From Nereocystis luetkeana (taxonomy: Eukaryota; Sar; Phaeophyceae; Laminariales; Laminariaceae), in contig JARUPZ010000027.1 in the NCBI GenBank assembly GCA_031213475.1, positions 2,541,001 to 2,605,000 of the forward strand: a DNA stretch of 64,000 nt, read 5' to 3'. Shown here in pieces: positions 40,501 through 51,800 of the stretch. A program made the translations under genes and the position numbers. The notes beneath the pieces are model-generated. The model had not been told where the DNA came from, did not search any database, and saw only the letters and a list, made by a program, of their open reading frames with translations. Position 1 is the first letter of the stretch. The number at the start of each line of letters is the position of its first letter.

Positions 40501-43500
40501 CATTGGTGGCATACGTACTGGTGTACAATACTTCAAAAACTGCCGTGGGTCGGCGGCTTTTCCTTCGATGAGATTGGTATGTATATTCATGCACACAGGG
40601 TATACACAAGGTTTCCCTCCGGGATACATACGTATATGCATAGGGGAGTGGCGTAAGAACGAAATGAAAACGATACGGTATGCGATATTGTATCAAGCGC
40701 ATATGATACCTCATTACGACGTCATGAGATATCTGCATAGTACTGCTGTACATACAGACATACAGGCACAGCAGTAGACCCTTTTAGAACTGCACCTGCT
40801 TTTTTTAGGGACAAAACATACGTGGAAATAGTGTGGAACTGCTATTAATAATATCAACTAAACCGCTTGTATATATTTTCTTGATGCGCAACATGTGCTG
40901 TTTAACATGATACAGAAAAAAAACTTTGTAGAAAAAGTTTTTTTTTTAAACAGACATGATACAACTCGATGCGAGTCGACGAGGGAAGAAAAGGCTGAAA
41001 TCTTCTCGCGATAAAAATGAAGGCACGTACCGTAGCGGGAAGGGGGAAGAAGAGCCTGCTATGTGACCCCGGATCTGAGTTACGAGTTGGAAGGAGAGAG
41101 AGAAGAAGATGGGCGAAAATAATAGATGGGTTGAGCAAAAAAAAAAAAAAAAAAAAAAATGATCTTGCGAGGATCGCACTCGCGCCTTCAAGTCCAAAGT
41201 CGGGCATCGTGACCATTTTACTATGTTACCAGAGACCCGTATTAGCTGGTATTATGTTTCGCGACGCGCACGACACACATGCATTGCAGCGCAGCAGGAG
41301 AGAGAGAGGTGATCATGACAGATAACGGACCGTAGCCTCTGGCAAAGCAGCTAGCCTATAGCAGCACACCACCGACCTGCGACACGCGGGTGTGGTGTGG
41401 CCGGCTCCTGCTGCTTGTGCTGCAACAGTAGTAGGCGGGGTTGTAACGTTGTTTGTGTTCTTTGTATGTTGTCTGATGCCTCGATTTCTTGGGTGTTCCT
41501 CGGGCAAGCAACACAAAACGTCGGAAATATAAGGACAGTTTGAGGTACTCATACAAAATACAAACGGTCCTTACATTTCCGTCCATCGTGTGCGTGGATC
41601 TGTCTCACAGAGAAGCAGAAAAGAGAGGTAGATCGTGGATTACGGACCGCGAGCTCCGATAAACACAACCAGCCACGGCAATACAGCGCACGCGGGTGTG
41701 TCGCACACGCACGGCGTATGGGCGGCAGCGTTGTCACGTTGTGCACTGTGCATGCTGTCTGCTGTCTACCTGTATGTCTGGGATGTGTGCTCATGAGAGC
41801 CTAGAGAAAAAAACAGACAGCATTTTTACTTACCAGTACCAGTACGTACGTACTGGTACAAATAAGGCCTCTCGTACTGAATGAAACCAGGGACATCGTT
41901 TTATCCACTCCAGCCGAGTTTTTTATTTTTTGAGGCCCTACCACGCGCCCCACACTGCACGGATCGCGCGCGGACCTCGACCAATGTGTCCGGCCGGGCT
42001 TCCCTTGTCGACTACTGAACGTTTTACCAAATAGTGTTTCTACGAAGAGACACGTTCGAAAAAGTACAAAAAAACACCAAGCACTACAAAGTATAACTAT
42101 ACCAAAAAGCGAGAACGCCTCCGGCACGGCGAGACGGACGTGACGGTATGTAACATACCTGGTACACGGTATCCATAAATAAATGCCAGGTACAAAGGTA
42201 TCTACTACCGTCACAATATGGTGCTGGTACACACTCTACAAATAAAAGATGGTGAAAAAATCGATGTCAGGGGCGGGGGTAGTAGCTACAGTTAGTACGA
42301 CAAGGAGTGGTATCGCAAATCGACGGCATCATATTACTCGCATCACCCGCGATGGTTGTGTTCGGAAGGGAACGGAAGCAGTTTTTGAGGCTCGAGTTAT
42401 TTGTCCGGAACGCCACTACTAAAATAGGAGCTGCAGTTGGTGAAGCCCGGGGGTGGGGTGGGGGTGGGGGTGGGGGGAGGCACCGGCCGAACAACACATG
42501 GACCCGGGGGAGCCAGGCGCGTGGGACTTGAGACGTGATTGAACGTTGTTGGCTATTTTTTTCCGATAAGAAGCTTCGGAAGCAATGCTCGTACAATACA
42601 GCACTCTGCACTCGAATGTCGTGCTACAGAGCTACAGCACTAAAATAGTACGAGGTACTGATATACCAGGTATTTTACATCCTCTTGACGTGAGTACAAT
42701 TCGTACTAATAATATCAATATTACCACTCGATTTGCTGTAGCACTAAAGAGCTCCAGCAGTACGCGTAATCTCAGCGTAAGTTGTGCCAGAACGTCCCGA
42801 ACATCCCACACACTGACGTTTTCTGTTCGCTCAATAGGCAGAAGGTGGCGAGAAGCTGAGCGTGGGGCTGCTGCACAATTGCCGAAGTCGGCTTGCATTG
42901 CAGCAGGACACTTGCATTGCAGCAGGACACGAGCGAAGCATGGCAACAAGGTGCAACGTCTGCGACTGCTGTCCACGAGTGACTTGCGACTCTTAAAAGT
43001 CAGTACTATATATTAAACAGACAGAAACGCAGAAATACTGCGAGTATCAAGTACGTCGTAACTGAAACTAAAAGTACTCGCCCACAAATCCAATTCCAAC
43101 TACCGGAAGGCATCATCGCCCATTGATAGGACCCGCCGCCACATCCCCTGTCGTAAGCAGGCGGGCGGACAGATAAGCAAGCCGCATCTCTTCTGTTATC
43201 TCGGGCACGGTGACGGTAAGGGACAAGTGCGGCAGGTTTGTCCGAGGCCAGCCCCTGCCAGCCCCGGCGAGCGCGTAATGTGTTGATCAAGTCACCGCCG
43301 AAGCCAACTGGTGGGCGAAGCGCACGAACAACTAACTGTAAATCTATTTTCTTCTTCTCGACACCTTCAACACTACAGCAGTAATACTACTCGAACATAC
43401 CACGTACCTAATAGTATTTGTAATACTAGTGCGAGTACCCGTGGACCTGGTACGAAACAGAGCAGAGAGCAGAAGCTACGGACTCTTGTCTCCTCTTGTT

Positions 43501-44682
43501 TCTTCCCATACGCTTAGTAGTTCGTACGAGTACCTGGTAGATATTAATATTAATACTGGTACGTAATACAGAACTGAAATGTTATCGTACTCGGTACTCG
43601 TACGAGTACACATTTTTTTTTTTCAATCATCACTTTTACTTTCCAGACTAACTCCTACCAGGTATTTTAATAGGAGGTTTTACCCTCAACAAACTTCTAG
43701 ACAAGCCGTGGTCACAAGTGTCTACCCTTCACTTCCCCCCATCACGTGCCTTTTTTTTGTCGCGCAAAGGGTTCAGCATTCCCACTGCTCGTCGATCTTC
43801 ATCGAATGTAGCTTACTCACGTTTTCGCGCTTTCCGCGAATCAATTTTCTTATGCAAGAAAAAGCTCCTACGAGCAAGCACTCGGTGAGACTTGAACCCA
43901 CGAAACTGATCTTGATAGGCACGCGGGCCACCTACCAAGCAACCGGGGACGCCGGCATGTACGATACCAGGTACCAGGTACCTGGTATCATACATACCTG
44001 GTACTCTCTTCCTCTTTTCTCAATTCCTCTCCAAAATGATTATTCATTACTCTTTACTCGTCAAGACAACTCATGTCACACAAGTCACCTTGTAGATCTT
44101 GCCGTATTGCCCAAAGTTTTCCGGCTTTCGTAGCACCTCCTCAGAATCAAGACCCGACGGCAACCCGGTCGCGTAGACCAGGTTGCGTTGCACGACGCGC
44201 ATGTTGGCCAATTCACGTCGATTGGCCACCGCGCTCGCCCCCCCCCCACCCCCACCCCCTCCCCCCCTGCCCCCCCCCTGCTGCTGCACTTGTTCCCGAT
44301 GCAAGTGCTGCATATGTTGCTGGTGTTGGTGGTGGTGCCTGAGGTGCAACGCATGCTGGTGCTCTCGGGCGGCCGTGGCGGCCGCCGCGGCGCTCGCCGT
44401 GTCCGTTTCTTTTTGCTTCGCGCGCTTCTTCTTGTTGTTTTCGTTCTTGATAACTTCGTCTTTGTTGACGGCGGCGAAGGCGTGGGGGTCGTCCGAGTAC
44501 TCGGAGCGACACGCCGGGCAGAGGTTCGTGTAGGTCTTTTTGATCCGGTGCCAACACCACATGCACACCCGGTACCCGCACGGACACGGGAGGAAGTTCT
44601 GGTCCGACAGGTCCATGGGCTCACAGCAGAGGGGGCACACGGCATCATCGCCGTCGTCCGAATCGTAAAACGCGTTCGACAT
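31079..44682 (-). CDS. CNOT4: CCR4-NOT subunit 4 E3 ubiquitin ligase (NOT4/CNOT4)
   Basis: Exons 44682-44089, 39053-38944, 35810-35327 and 33971-31079. The first three junctions keep phase. Residues 16-58 form the C4C4 RING of NOT4 (CPLC, CPCGYRVCMWC, CPAC), which recruits an E2 enzyme. A His/Gln linker follows, then an RRM (about 165-250) split over exons 1-3, then a CCCH finger at C253, C262, C267 and H271 (YCATYLRNAPC, CLYLHE) and the conserved EEEDRFTKEEIQ. The rest is long and of low complexity: Ala/Pro, a VRLQEEWPSL motif, polyQ tracts and His-rich repeats, ending GGGYGAW. NOT4 acts with CCR4-NOT in mRNA decay and co-translational quality control. Exon 4 is open throughout only if one G is removed from an 11-G run near 32404-32414; as given, the frame ends at 32322. 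The protein would be about 1359 aa, much longer than yeast NOT4 because of the disordered tail. Confidence 0.9.
31370..31520 (-). repeat. CAG/CAA repeats encoding two polyQ tracts in NOT4
   Basis: Within the last exon of NOT4, CTG/TTG triplets on the plus strand encode glutamine runs of about 14 and 15 residues on the minus strand, separated by proline runs. A His-Pro-rich repeat lies just upstream in the protein. These tracts belong to the disordered tail. Confidence 0.9.
32404..32414 (-). other. G11 run with apparent frameshift in NOT4 exon 4
   Basis: Upstream of this run the frame reads SELSFAPLAGDESVSVASGG; downstream a different frame reads SPFGAASGGGHFGGAF and continues open to the stop at 31079. 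Removing one G (11 to 10) joins them. The upstream frame otherwise stops at 32322. This is either a homopolymer length error, an allele, or a short intron I could not define in phase. Confidence 0.75.
33972..35326 (-). other. Intron 3 of NOT4
   Basis: A 1.36-kb phase-0 intron between the Gln/Ala-rich part after the zinc finger and the Ala/Pro-rich tail. No repeat family member or nested gene is evident. Confidence 0.8.
37957..38178 (+). repeat. SINE-like repeat, copy 3 (lacks head, interrupted)
   Basis: Only the 3' half is present, starting AATGAAGGCACGCACC and including GACGACACCTGTGACCACGG. The body is interrupted after GAG by the MITE at 38052-38140 and resumes with GCTGAAAAGTGAAAGCGATG. 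Confidence 0.75.
38052..38140. mobile_element. 89-bp TTAA MITE, piggyBac-like, copy A
   Basis: Inverted ends of about 36 bp begin CCCTTTTAGAACCGCAGTCC and enclose a 17-bp loop. TTAA flanks each side (38048-38051 and 38141-38144). The unoccupied site, a single TTAA in the same SINE context, is seen at 54190-54200, which shows insertion with TTAA duplication, the mark of piggyBac elements. No coding capacity. Confidence 0.85.
40103..40307 (-). repeat. SINE-like repeat, copy 4 (no tRNA head)
   Basis: Minus-strand copy of the body and tail only, ending near GCTACATTCGATG. The tRNA-like head is absent, as expected for a 5'-truncated insertion. Confidence 0.75.
41155..41232 (-). tRNA. tRNA-like segment
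   Basis: On the minus strand, GGTCTCTGGTAACATAGTAA could form an acceptor stem and A-box with AAGATCA at the far end. GCGAGTGCGATCCTCGC forms a T-arm-like hairpin, and a run of more than 20 T follows like a Pol III stop. The anticodon stem is poor. Probably a tRNA relic or SINE head. Confidence 0.3.
41250..41800. repeat. Diverged tandem duplication, about 320-bp period
   Basis: Blocks in the same order, such as GAGAGGTGATCATGACAGATAACGGACCG against GAGAGGTAGATCGTGGATTACGGACCG in shortened form, then ACGCGGGTGTG and a GTTGTCTG-type stretch, appear at about 41270-41480 and 41590-41770. Coding potential is absent. Confidence 0.5.
43613..43956 (-). repeat. SINE-like repeat, copy 5
   Basis: Full-length minus-strand copy: T run at 43613-43623, conserved body, and tRNA-like head ending CCGGCGTCCCCGGTTGC on the minus strand. 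Lies in NOT4 intron 1. Confidence 0.8.
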
Positions 44683-45819
44683 GACGGTTCTGGCGCTGGT
44701 GCTGCTCCTGATGCCGCTGCTGGTGCTACTACTACTGCTGACCCGAGCAACGCCCTCCGGCCGCGAAGGCTTTTATTGAAATGCAATAAATGAAAACACC
44801 GGACGACGAAAAAAAATTCGGAAAAACAAAACAACGAACGCAGAGCGCACGCAGGGTTCACGATCACGCGAGTGAGACACGAGATGGTAAGCGCAGAGTG
44901 AGCTTTGTGGAGAGCGTTACATACGTACTGATGGCTGTGTACTGCTGTAGTAAGGGAAAAACTTGAGCCACAGACGAACGCCGCTAGGTACTGGAGTGGA
45001 CGTGGAGTTCTCCTGGCGGAAGTCTGGAAGTTTGTCTGCCTCTGAGGAAGCCGCCACGAGGGCTCTTGAGGGTGTGAGGATGAGGGTGTACCAAGACCAA
45101 TGCGCAGCTTAAAAAACTCCCGATCCGTACGTCAAGCTGAGCCTCTGACGTACATCTTGTGGACACTGAAGCTCGGTCGCATCATTAAACTGGGGCGGGC
45201 TGGGCGGGCGTGTGAGCACAGGCTCCCCTCCTGGGCCTGCGATACATTTTGACTTCCATGGCGGGCCTCTCACGCTACTCGTACTCCGCACCGTGCGACG
45301 CGAAATAATTCCTCGAAATTCGGGACGCCCGAAACGAGGCTCACCTATGGCCGCACGACGTCGCGATGATACCGGGGCGTGCTGGGCACACCTCACTTCC
45401 TGCCTTTGTGTACGTAGTCGATTGAATTCTCTCTCACCCCCGACGCACCTGCACCCCATGCAAATATTGCGCTACGCCACAAAAAAAATGTTGAACTCCC
45501 GACTCGGCCGGTTCGAAGCAGATAAGACCAAATAACCTCCACCGCGATTCCATCGCCCTATCGCCCTGCCCGCCCTTTTCCGCGGCCAACCGCGACACTG
45601 TAAACCTCAACTCCCTTTGGGGTAAAACGGCAGGTGTGGAACCTTTGCCTTGACAGGGTAGCCTACCTACCGAGCGGTCGGATCTGAGATATCAACTCTG
45701 CAGCACTCTTCTTGTGGCGGAAGTTTTCCAGTTTTTTTCTCCACTTCTTGGCTTCGAAAGACCTGGTTGGGGAATAAAGAACACGGGGCACAAGAGGGAA
45801 AAGGGTAGCGGTAAGCGGC
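44683..45819. promoter_or_regulatory. Divergent spacer between NOT4 and SEC13
   Basis: 1.14 kb separating two start codons that point apart, so it likely holds both promoters. A CGAAATAATTCCTCGAAATTCG inverted stretch lies near 45299-45322 in shortened palindromic form. No extra gene is supported. Confidence 0.5.
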
Positions 45820-48800
45820 ATGGCAACCACTCCCCTGGTATCGATCGAGACACAGCATAACAGCAACATTCACGATGCGCAGCTGGACTACTACGGCAAC
45901 AAGCTAGCCACGGCGTCGAGCGACCGCACTATCAAGATATTCGAGGTCGTCGGAGAGAACCACCACAACCAAATCGAATCCCTCTCAGGACACGGTGGGG
46001 CTGTGTGGCAAGTTGCCTGGGCCCATCCGAAGTACGGTGTGCTGCTGGCTTCCTGTTCTTATGATCGCTCGGTGATCATCCACCGCGAGTCGCCGCCGGG
46101 GACGTGGAGCCCGGTGCACAAGCATGACCTTCACACGGCCAGCGTGAACAGGTTGGTTTCGACTCCTCTTTTCCGCTAAGTTTTGCGATCTCCATACTCG
46201 TATTGGTACAAGCTCATTGTGGTACTGCTGTGTACTACCAGCACTGCTGTACCAGGTACGTACTGGTATTAATTAAAGTAGCCAGGGTACCACCCAAGAG
46301 GTACCCCAGGGGTACCCTGGTTGGTACACCAGCGAACAGTGGTACGTACTGGTACTGCTGTAGCGTAGACCGCTGAACTGGATGTATATCGCACCTTGTA
46401 CATCCCGGGCCTGACTGAGGCTGTCCTCTGTACATGCATGTGGTATTATACGTATGGTAACAGATTTTACTGAGTGTTCGCTGCGAACGTGCCGATGCTA
46501 TTACCTACCAGGTACCAGGTACGCGTACGTGTTCTTTTGCCTTGCCGCAGCTACACAGCCGTGGGCCCACACAGAACTCAAGCAGTAGTTGGTGTATACC
46601 AGGTATTCATCGTCACGCAGCAATAATGATGTGATGTCTCGAGACCTCGTCCGGTAAACGAGTGTACTTCTTGCTGTGATCGGTACACGGCGTAACGGTC
46701 TCGTGTAACAGCAGTTGTATCATATGCATGCAGAATAACTCCAGGCCAGACCGAGTCTAACGTTGATGGGAGCGGTGTGCAAATTGGCCACCACATCCTG
46801 TAGGCTGTGAACTGTAGACATGGCGACCATGCGTGTGGGTTCAAATCAGCGGCCGTAGCTTGCCAGGTGGACCAGGTGTGCGACCATGCGTGTGGGTTCA
46901 AATCAGCGGCCGTAGCTTGCCAGGTGTACCAAGTGTCATGTTCATACCGGGTACCTGGTACATTTTACCCGGCTATTTTATACTGCTGGTGTACTGCTGG
47001 TGTGCTGCTGATTTTACGTCGACGGCTGACAAGGCTTATTTCATAAACCCATACGAGTACGTACCGTTCTTGTCCCTAAATTAACTCATCGCCACAAAAC
47101 AATGCAGCCCGTGGTATCGTATACCAGGTACCTGGTACCTGGTATACCCTTGAGTATGTTGCCAGGTCAGGATTTTTGTGTCCTAGCCTATGTGGGGCCA
47201 CAAGGACCGCGCCACTCCTCAGTATCCTTTGTGCATACTATCAATATTAATACATACTCATCCATACCTGGTCCACACGATGCGAGTCTACGATACCGCA
47301 TTTAGAGTATTGCAAGTTCAATACGTAGGTCGAAAGCAAAGCTTCGGGATTGAGTATGGACGAGTTTGGGGGTACTCGTTGAGCTTTACCTGGTACAGTA
47401 ATATTTATTGACAGGATATAGTAATGAGTACCCTATTAATAGCGCGCTGTTGATAGCTGTACCCATCGGAGGTCTACAGGGGATGCTCTTAAAATGGCAG
47501 AAATCGATTGCCCTCTGTCTGCAGATTGCGACGGGATGGGTACCGCCTAATTTACGTACCAGATACCGAAGAGGTACGCACGAGTACCAGGTACCAGGTA
47601 CTATTTACCGCGCCATAGGAGCTTATCAGGTACCTGGTACCCAGTACTGCTGCTGTACCGGTATGTAAATAGTACCGTTATTAATACTGTAGTTACTTAC
47701 GGTGGCGCACACCCACGGGGAGATCATGACGCATGGAGTTCGGAACCCAAACTTTTGCGTGTGTAACGGTATGTACGTACATACACTGTATGAAGACAAA
47801 AGCTTTTTGGACTGCTGTATGACGTGTGATACTCATACGTAGTACCCTTGATCGTTTTAGGACTACTTACTACTGACATTTTGAGCAAAGTGTCTCCAAA
47901 ACGGGACTGCAGTCCTAAAAGGGTTACTATTAACAGTACTATACTTGAGCAAGCGCGGCCAGTGATCAACATGAAGCCCTGGACGGAACCTATGGGCTAT
48001 GACAGTAAAAAAAGAGATTGAGGTATAGCATTTGCTTCAAGGGTGATTTTGTGATTTTCTCCCCCGCGATGCTCTTTCAGTTTTCCAAAATAATCAGGTG
48101 GAATTACGGGATCGGTCACGCGTATATTGCCCACAAAAACACCCTCGAGAGGGCAGATTGAGAACCCTGCTTACACCCCTCGCGGAGAGACCACGTGCCC
48201 TAGCGCTCACATTCCGGTTACACAACACCAGAGAGGAGGGTGTCGCCGAAGGGCAAAAAGTGACTGAAGTTGATCTTCATGGTTCGAAGTTGTTCCCAGT
48301 TCTCGTACGATATGGTAATTTTGGACCGCGCCATGAGACTTCACCCATGTGTATGGTCTGCAATAATTGGCACCCTGTGACGGCCCGTATCACACAGGGG
48401 ATGCAGGAAGAGTCCGTTTGGAAGTCGCCGCCGCGTGGCTAGAGAAATATCGTGCGATGATGAAAAAAATGTTCATATTTCAGTCCAGGGCGGCCTGAAT
48501 GCACGAAAACAGTTGTAAATGCACGTCTTTTTTGTTTTGTTTTTTCCTTTTTTTTAGGCGTTCAAAGTGCATTGAAACAACTTTTGACTTTTGACATGCA
48601 AGTGCAACGGATTGTCCACTCGAGCCGCCAAATCGACTACAGATTGGACAACTTTTTATCATCGCACGAGATTTCTCTGGCCGCGCAGTGATTTCCAAAC
48701 AGACTCTTCCTGCACCCCCTCTGTGATACGGGGCGTCACGCAAATTATTGCAGACCATACACATAGGTGAGGTCTCATGGCGTGGTCCAAAAATACCAAA

Positions 48801-51800
48801 TCGTACGAGAACCGGAAATAACTTCGAACCATGAACGTCAACTTCTCACTTTTTGAGCTTGGCCTTTGTTCTTTATAGGTTAAATGGTTAACTTTTCGGC
48901 GACACCCTTCTCTGGTATTGTGTCACCGGAATGTGAGCGCTAGGGCACGTGGTCTCTCCGCGAGGTGTGTAGGCAGGGTTCTCAACCTGCCCTTTCGAGG
49001 GTGTTTTTGTGAGCAATACACGCGTCCCCGATCCCGTAGTTTGGATTGTTTTGGAAATCTGAAGATCATCGCGGGGAAAAAATACGTGAAACAAAACAAG
49101 ATATACCTCAATCCTTTTTGTTACTGTCGCAGCCCATAGGACGGAGCCGATAACTCGCAATCTTGGTGCTTTGCTGGGTTATTTTCTATCTTGATTTATT
49201 TGGTTTTAGTTGATGTCCTTGTGATTTTGGTGGGATGTTAATGTGACGTGTCTGCCCCGATTCCCGCTCCGCCTTCGGGGCCTTCCTTTTCCCCGTCTTC
49301 CAGTGTTGCCTGGGCGCCGCACGAGCTAGGTTTGATGCTCGCGTGCGCTTCGAGTGACGGACGTGTGAGCATCTTGCAGCATCAAGCAAACGACGAGTGG
49401 CATGCCACCTTCATCCAGGACTCCAAGCTGGGCTGTAACGCCGTGAGCTGGGCCCCCTTCAACAGTCTGGGGTCGAAGGAAGGAGGGAAGGAGTACATGA
49501 GACTGGTTACGGGCAGCTGTGATAACCGGGTCAGGTTTTGGAGGTGAGCGGAGAGATCGTATAGCTTCTCCAAGTGCAGCGGTAAACCTGTCAGTCTGTG
49601 TTAGAAATACACTTACTGTAGGAGTTTTTCCTTTTGAGAATTATCAGGCAGGCGACGGATTCCAACATTTTCCTGGTACAAAAGTTTGGGCGCGCGTTCC
49701 AAGTATTTACTCGTATTGATACTCGCGTGACATTTGTCAGGATCTGTTACATGTACACCCGACAATTCTGAGCACGCCATTTTGAGTGATGGCACCATAG
49801 GTTGCCGCACGTCCCATTTCCCCCTGTGATGTTTTGCCGGCCTTAATTTCCATCGGTCTTGCGAAACAAGGGAAACATGCCAGGGGGTGCGGGGAGACTG
49901 CCCGGAGGAGGGGTAGTATTTGATTGGCTTGACGACGCGGACATGTGCCACGTAACAAGGGCTTTGTTTGCTTCGGTCCTCGTAGACAGTACAATTCGCG
50001 TGCCCGCGCTTCGTGAAACGAAAGACAGACACATCGTGACGTATTCGTAGTTAGCTACAAGGCGCTTCGCTCCGCGGGCGGCCTATGCCGCCCGCTACGC
50101 TCGCTCAGGAAGAAAAAGTACATCGAATTACGCGAAGCGGACAGAAGGTCGATGATTAAACATACCTGGTATTTTTTTTTATTGTTGTAGTTGCAAATGA
50201 GCGACTTGATATTGCCAAGAGTCATATGCCTTACGTACGTACGTACGTACATACCCCAGGTAGGGTACTTATTTTCTTCTTTCGATATGCTGTATGATAT
50301 GTACCTGGTATGTACGCACGAGAAAGCACAGCATGGCACAGTAGCACCGCAAAAACAATGGAAAATGAAACCGAAAAAATCGGAAAGAGAAAGAAATCCC
50401 CGTCCCCTCTCATGGAATAATTGTCTGCCCCTGGAACACCTTGCACCAGTCAAGGAAGAAAAAATATGAAAAAATAAACAGCAGAGCTTCTCTCTCAGCC
50501 TCGTACGCCGCCCGCCCCTCTCTCGACCACCTCGCCACCGATTCGGTCCGGGTAAAGCTTGCCTCCCTCTCTGTCACAGTGATCCCCGTTGCCCGCCCCG
50601 CGTGAAGCCCGGTGCTCACCGTGACCCTCGGTCGCCAGCTACGATGTCGATGGTCAGACAGCCTTCGTCTATTTGAAGAGTTCAGCGTGGTCGCAAAAGT
50701 AAGCACCGCTTGAGTGTTACCTGGTAGCTTGCAATCCCGAACGACCCTTATGGACTCGTACATACTCAGTCTAATTTTTCACATGGAGGCACAACAGAGC
50801 CCATTCATGCTTCCCTTGTGTCTCGAGGCACACACGACGCCTAGCCACGAAAACCGCGACCGCGCTCCTTGCAACCCCCCCTCTACCCGCCAGCATCCGT
50901 CGACACCCGCGACGGCGCCGGGCTCGCCCGCGTCGCAGTGCTCCGACTACACACGCGCACACGAAACGGAAGAAGAAAAAAGGAAAAAATAAGTGAAAGT
51001 GCAAAAGAAATTTCAACCAGCCGGTGAAAAAAAGCGAAAGAGAGCCTCCCAAACCGCTGAAAAAACAAAATCGACTTATTTTTCCGAGATTTTTTTCCTA
51101 TTGTTCCGGGAAAAAAAGTGTGGCACGAGAAGCAAGCACGCAAAGAAAGCAAAGAACGCAAAGAAAGCAAGGATCGTAGAAGCGACAAAAATCGTGGGAG
51201 ACTCGCTGAGCGTGAGGCAGGTGCTTATGATCGAGTGATTTTAGGAAAAGGGTAAACGTAATAATGTTTATGAATGACCCCCGCGGTTGGCGTTTTACTT
51301 TTCGTATGGCCGGGAATTCAGTTGCAAGTTGTTCCTCCCCTTGTGCGTCAAAGACTAGCGGCCTTTCAGCCCTTTCGTTCTATACAAACATCCAATTGCA
51401 AGGCTTTCAGAGACGAAATAGGCAAGATAGCCCTCCGAGTTTTCAATCACTTACGGTACATGTGCGAAGAAAGCACTATTGACGAACCCGCCAAAATCAT
51501 TGTCCGTCAGATGCGCGCTGGGAGACACGGAATGGCAAGAGGAGGGCAATGCGCTGGACTCCTCGACCCGTCACTCCGACTGGGTGCGAGACGTCGCTTG
51601 GGCGCCAGCCACGGGCATGCCGAGCAACATCGTGGCCAGCTGCTCGGAGGACAGGGGGGTGGTCATCTGGACACAGTCGCAAGCGTCGGGACCCTGGTCG
51701 GCCGCGGAGATGAAGACCTTCGCTGCCCCTGTGTGGCGAGTGTCTTGGTCGATTACCGGAAACGTGCTGGCGGTGTCGTCAGGCGACAGTGATGTGTCTT

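Larger units (their letters stand above)
39054..44088 (-). other. Intron 1 of NOT4
   Basis: A 5.0-kb phase-0 intron between GKIYK and IAISTSQ in the RRM. It contains two SINE-like copies (40103-40307 and 43613-43956), a half copy of the TTAA MITE (about 40780-40825), a tRNA-like segment (41155-41232) and a diverged 320-bp tandem duplication (41250-41800). No nested gene is supported. Confidence 0.8.
46152..49303 (+). other. Intron 1 of SEC13
   Basis: A 3.15-kb phase-2 intron. It holds many GTACCTGGTAC and TACTGCTGTA motifs (46200-46560, 46940-47680), a 57-bp tandem duplication (46815-46930), a decayed TTAA MITE (47845-47930) and the 1.15-kb foldback element (47989-49140). No nested gene is supported. 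Confidence 0.85.

Noticed and set aside
44085-44867. A 260-codon Arg/Pro-rich open frame overlapping NOT4 exon 1
   Set aside because: It is a shifted reading of the RING exon; the Cys spacing of the RING is only present in the chosen frame.
50221-50260. A possible CRISPR or satellite from the TACGTACGTAC runs
   Set aside because: Only a short simple repeat inside the 800-bp element; there are no spacers and the DNA is eukaryotic.
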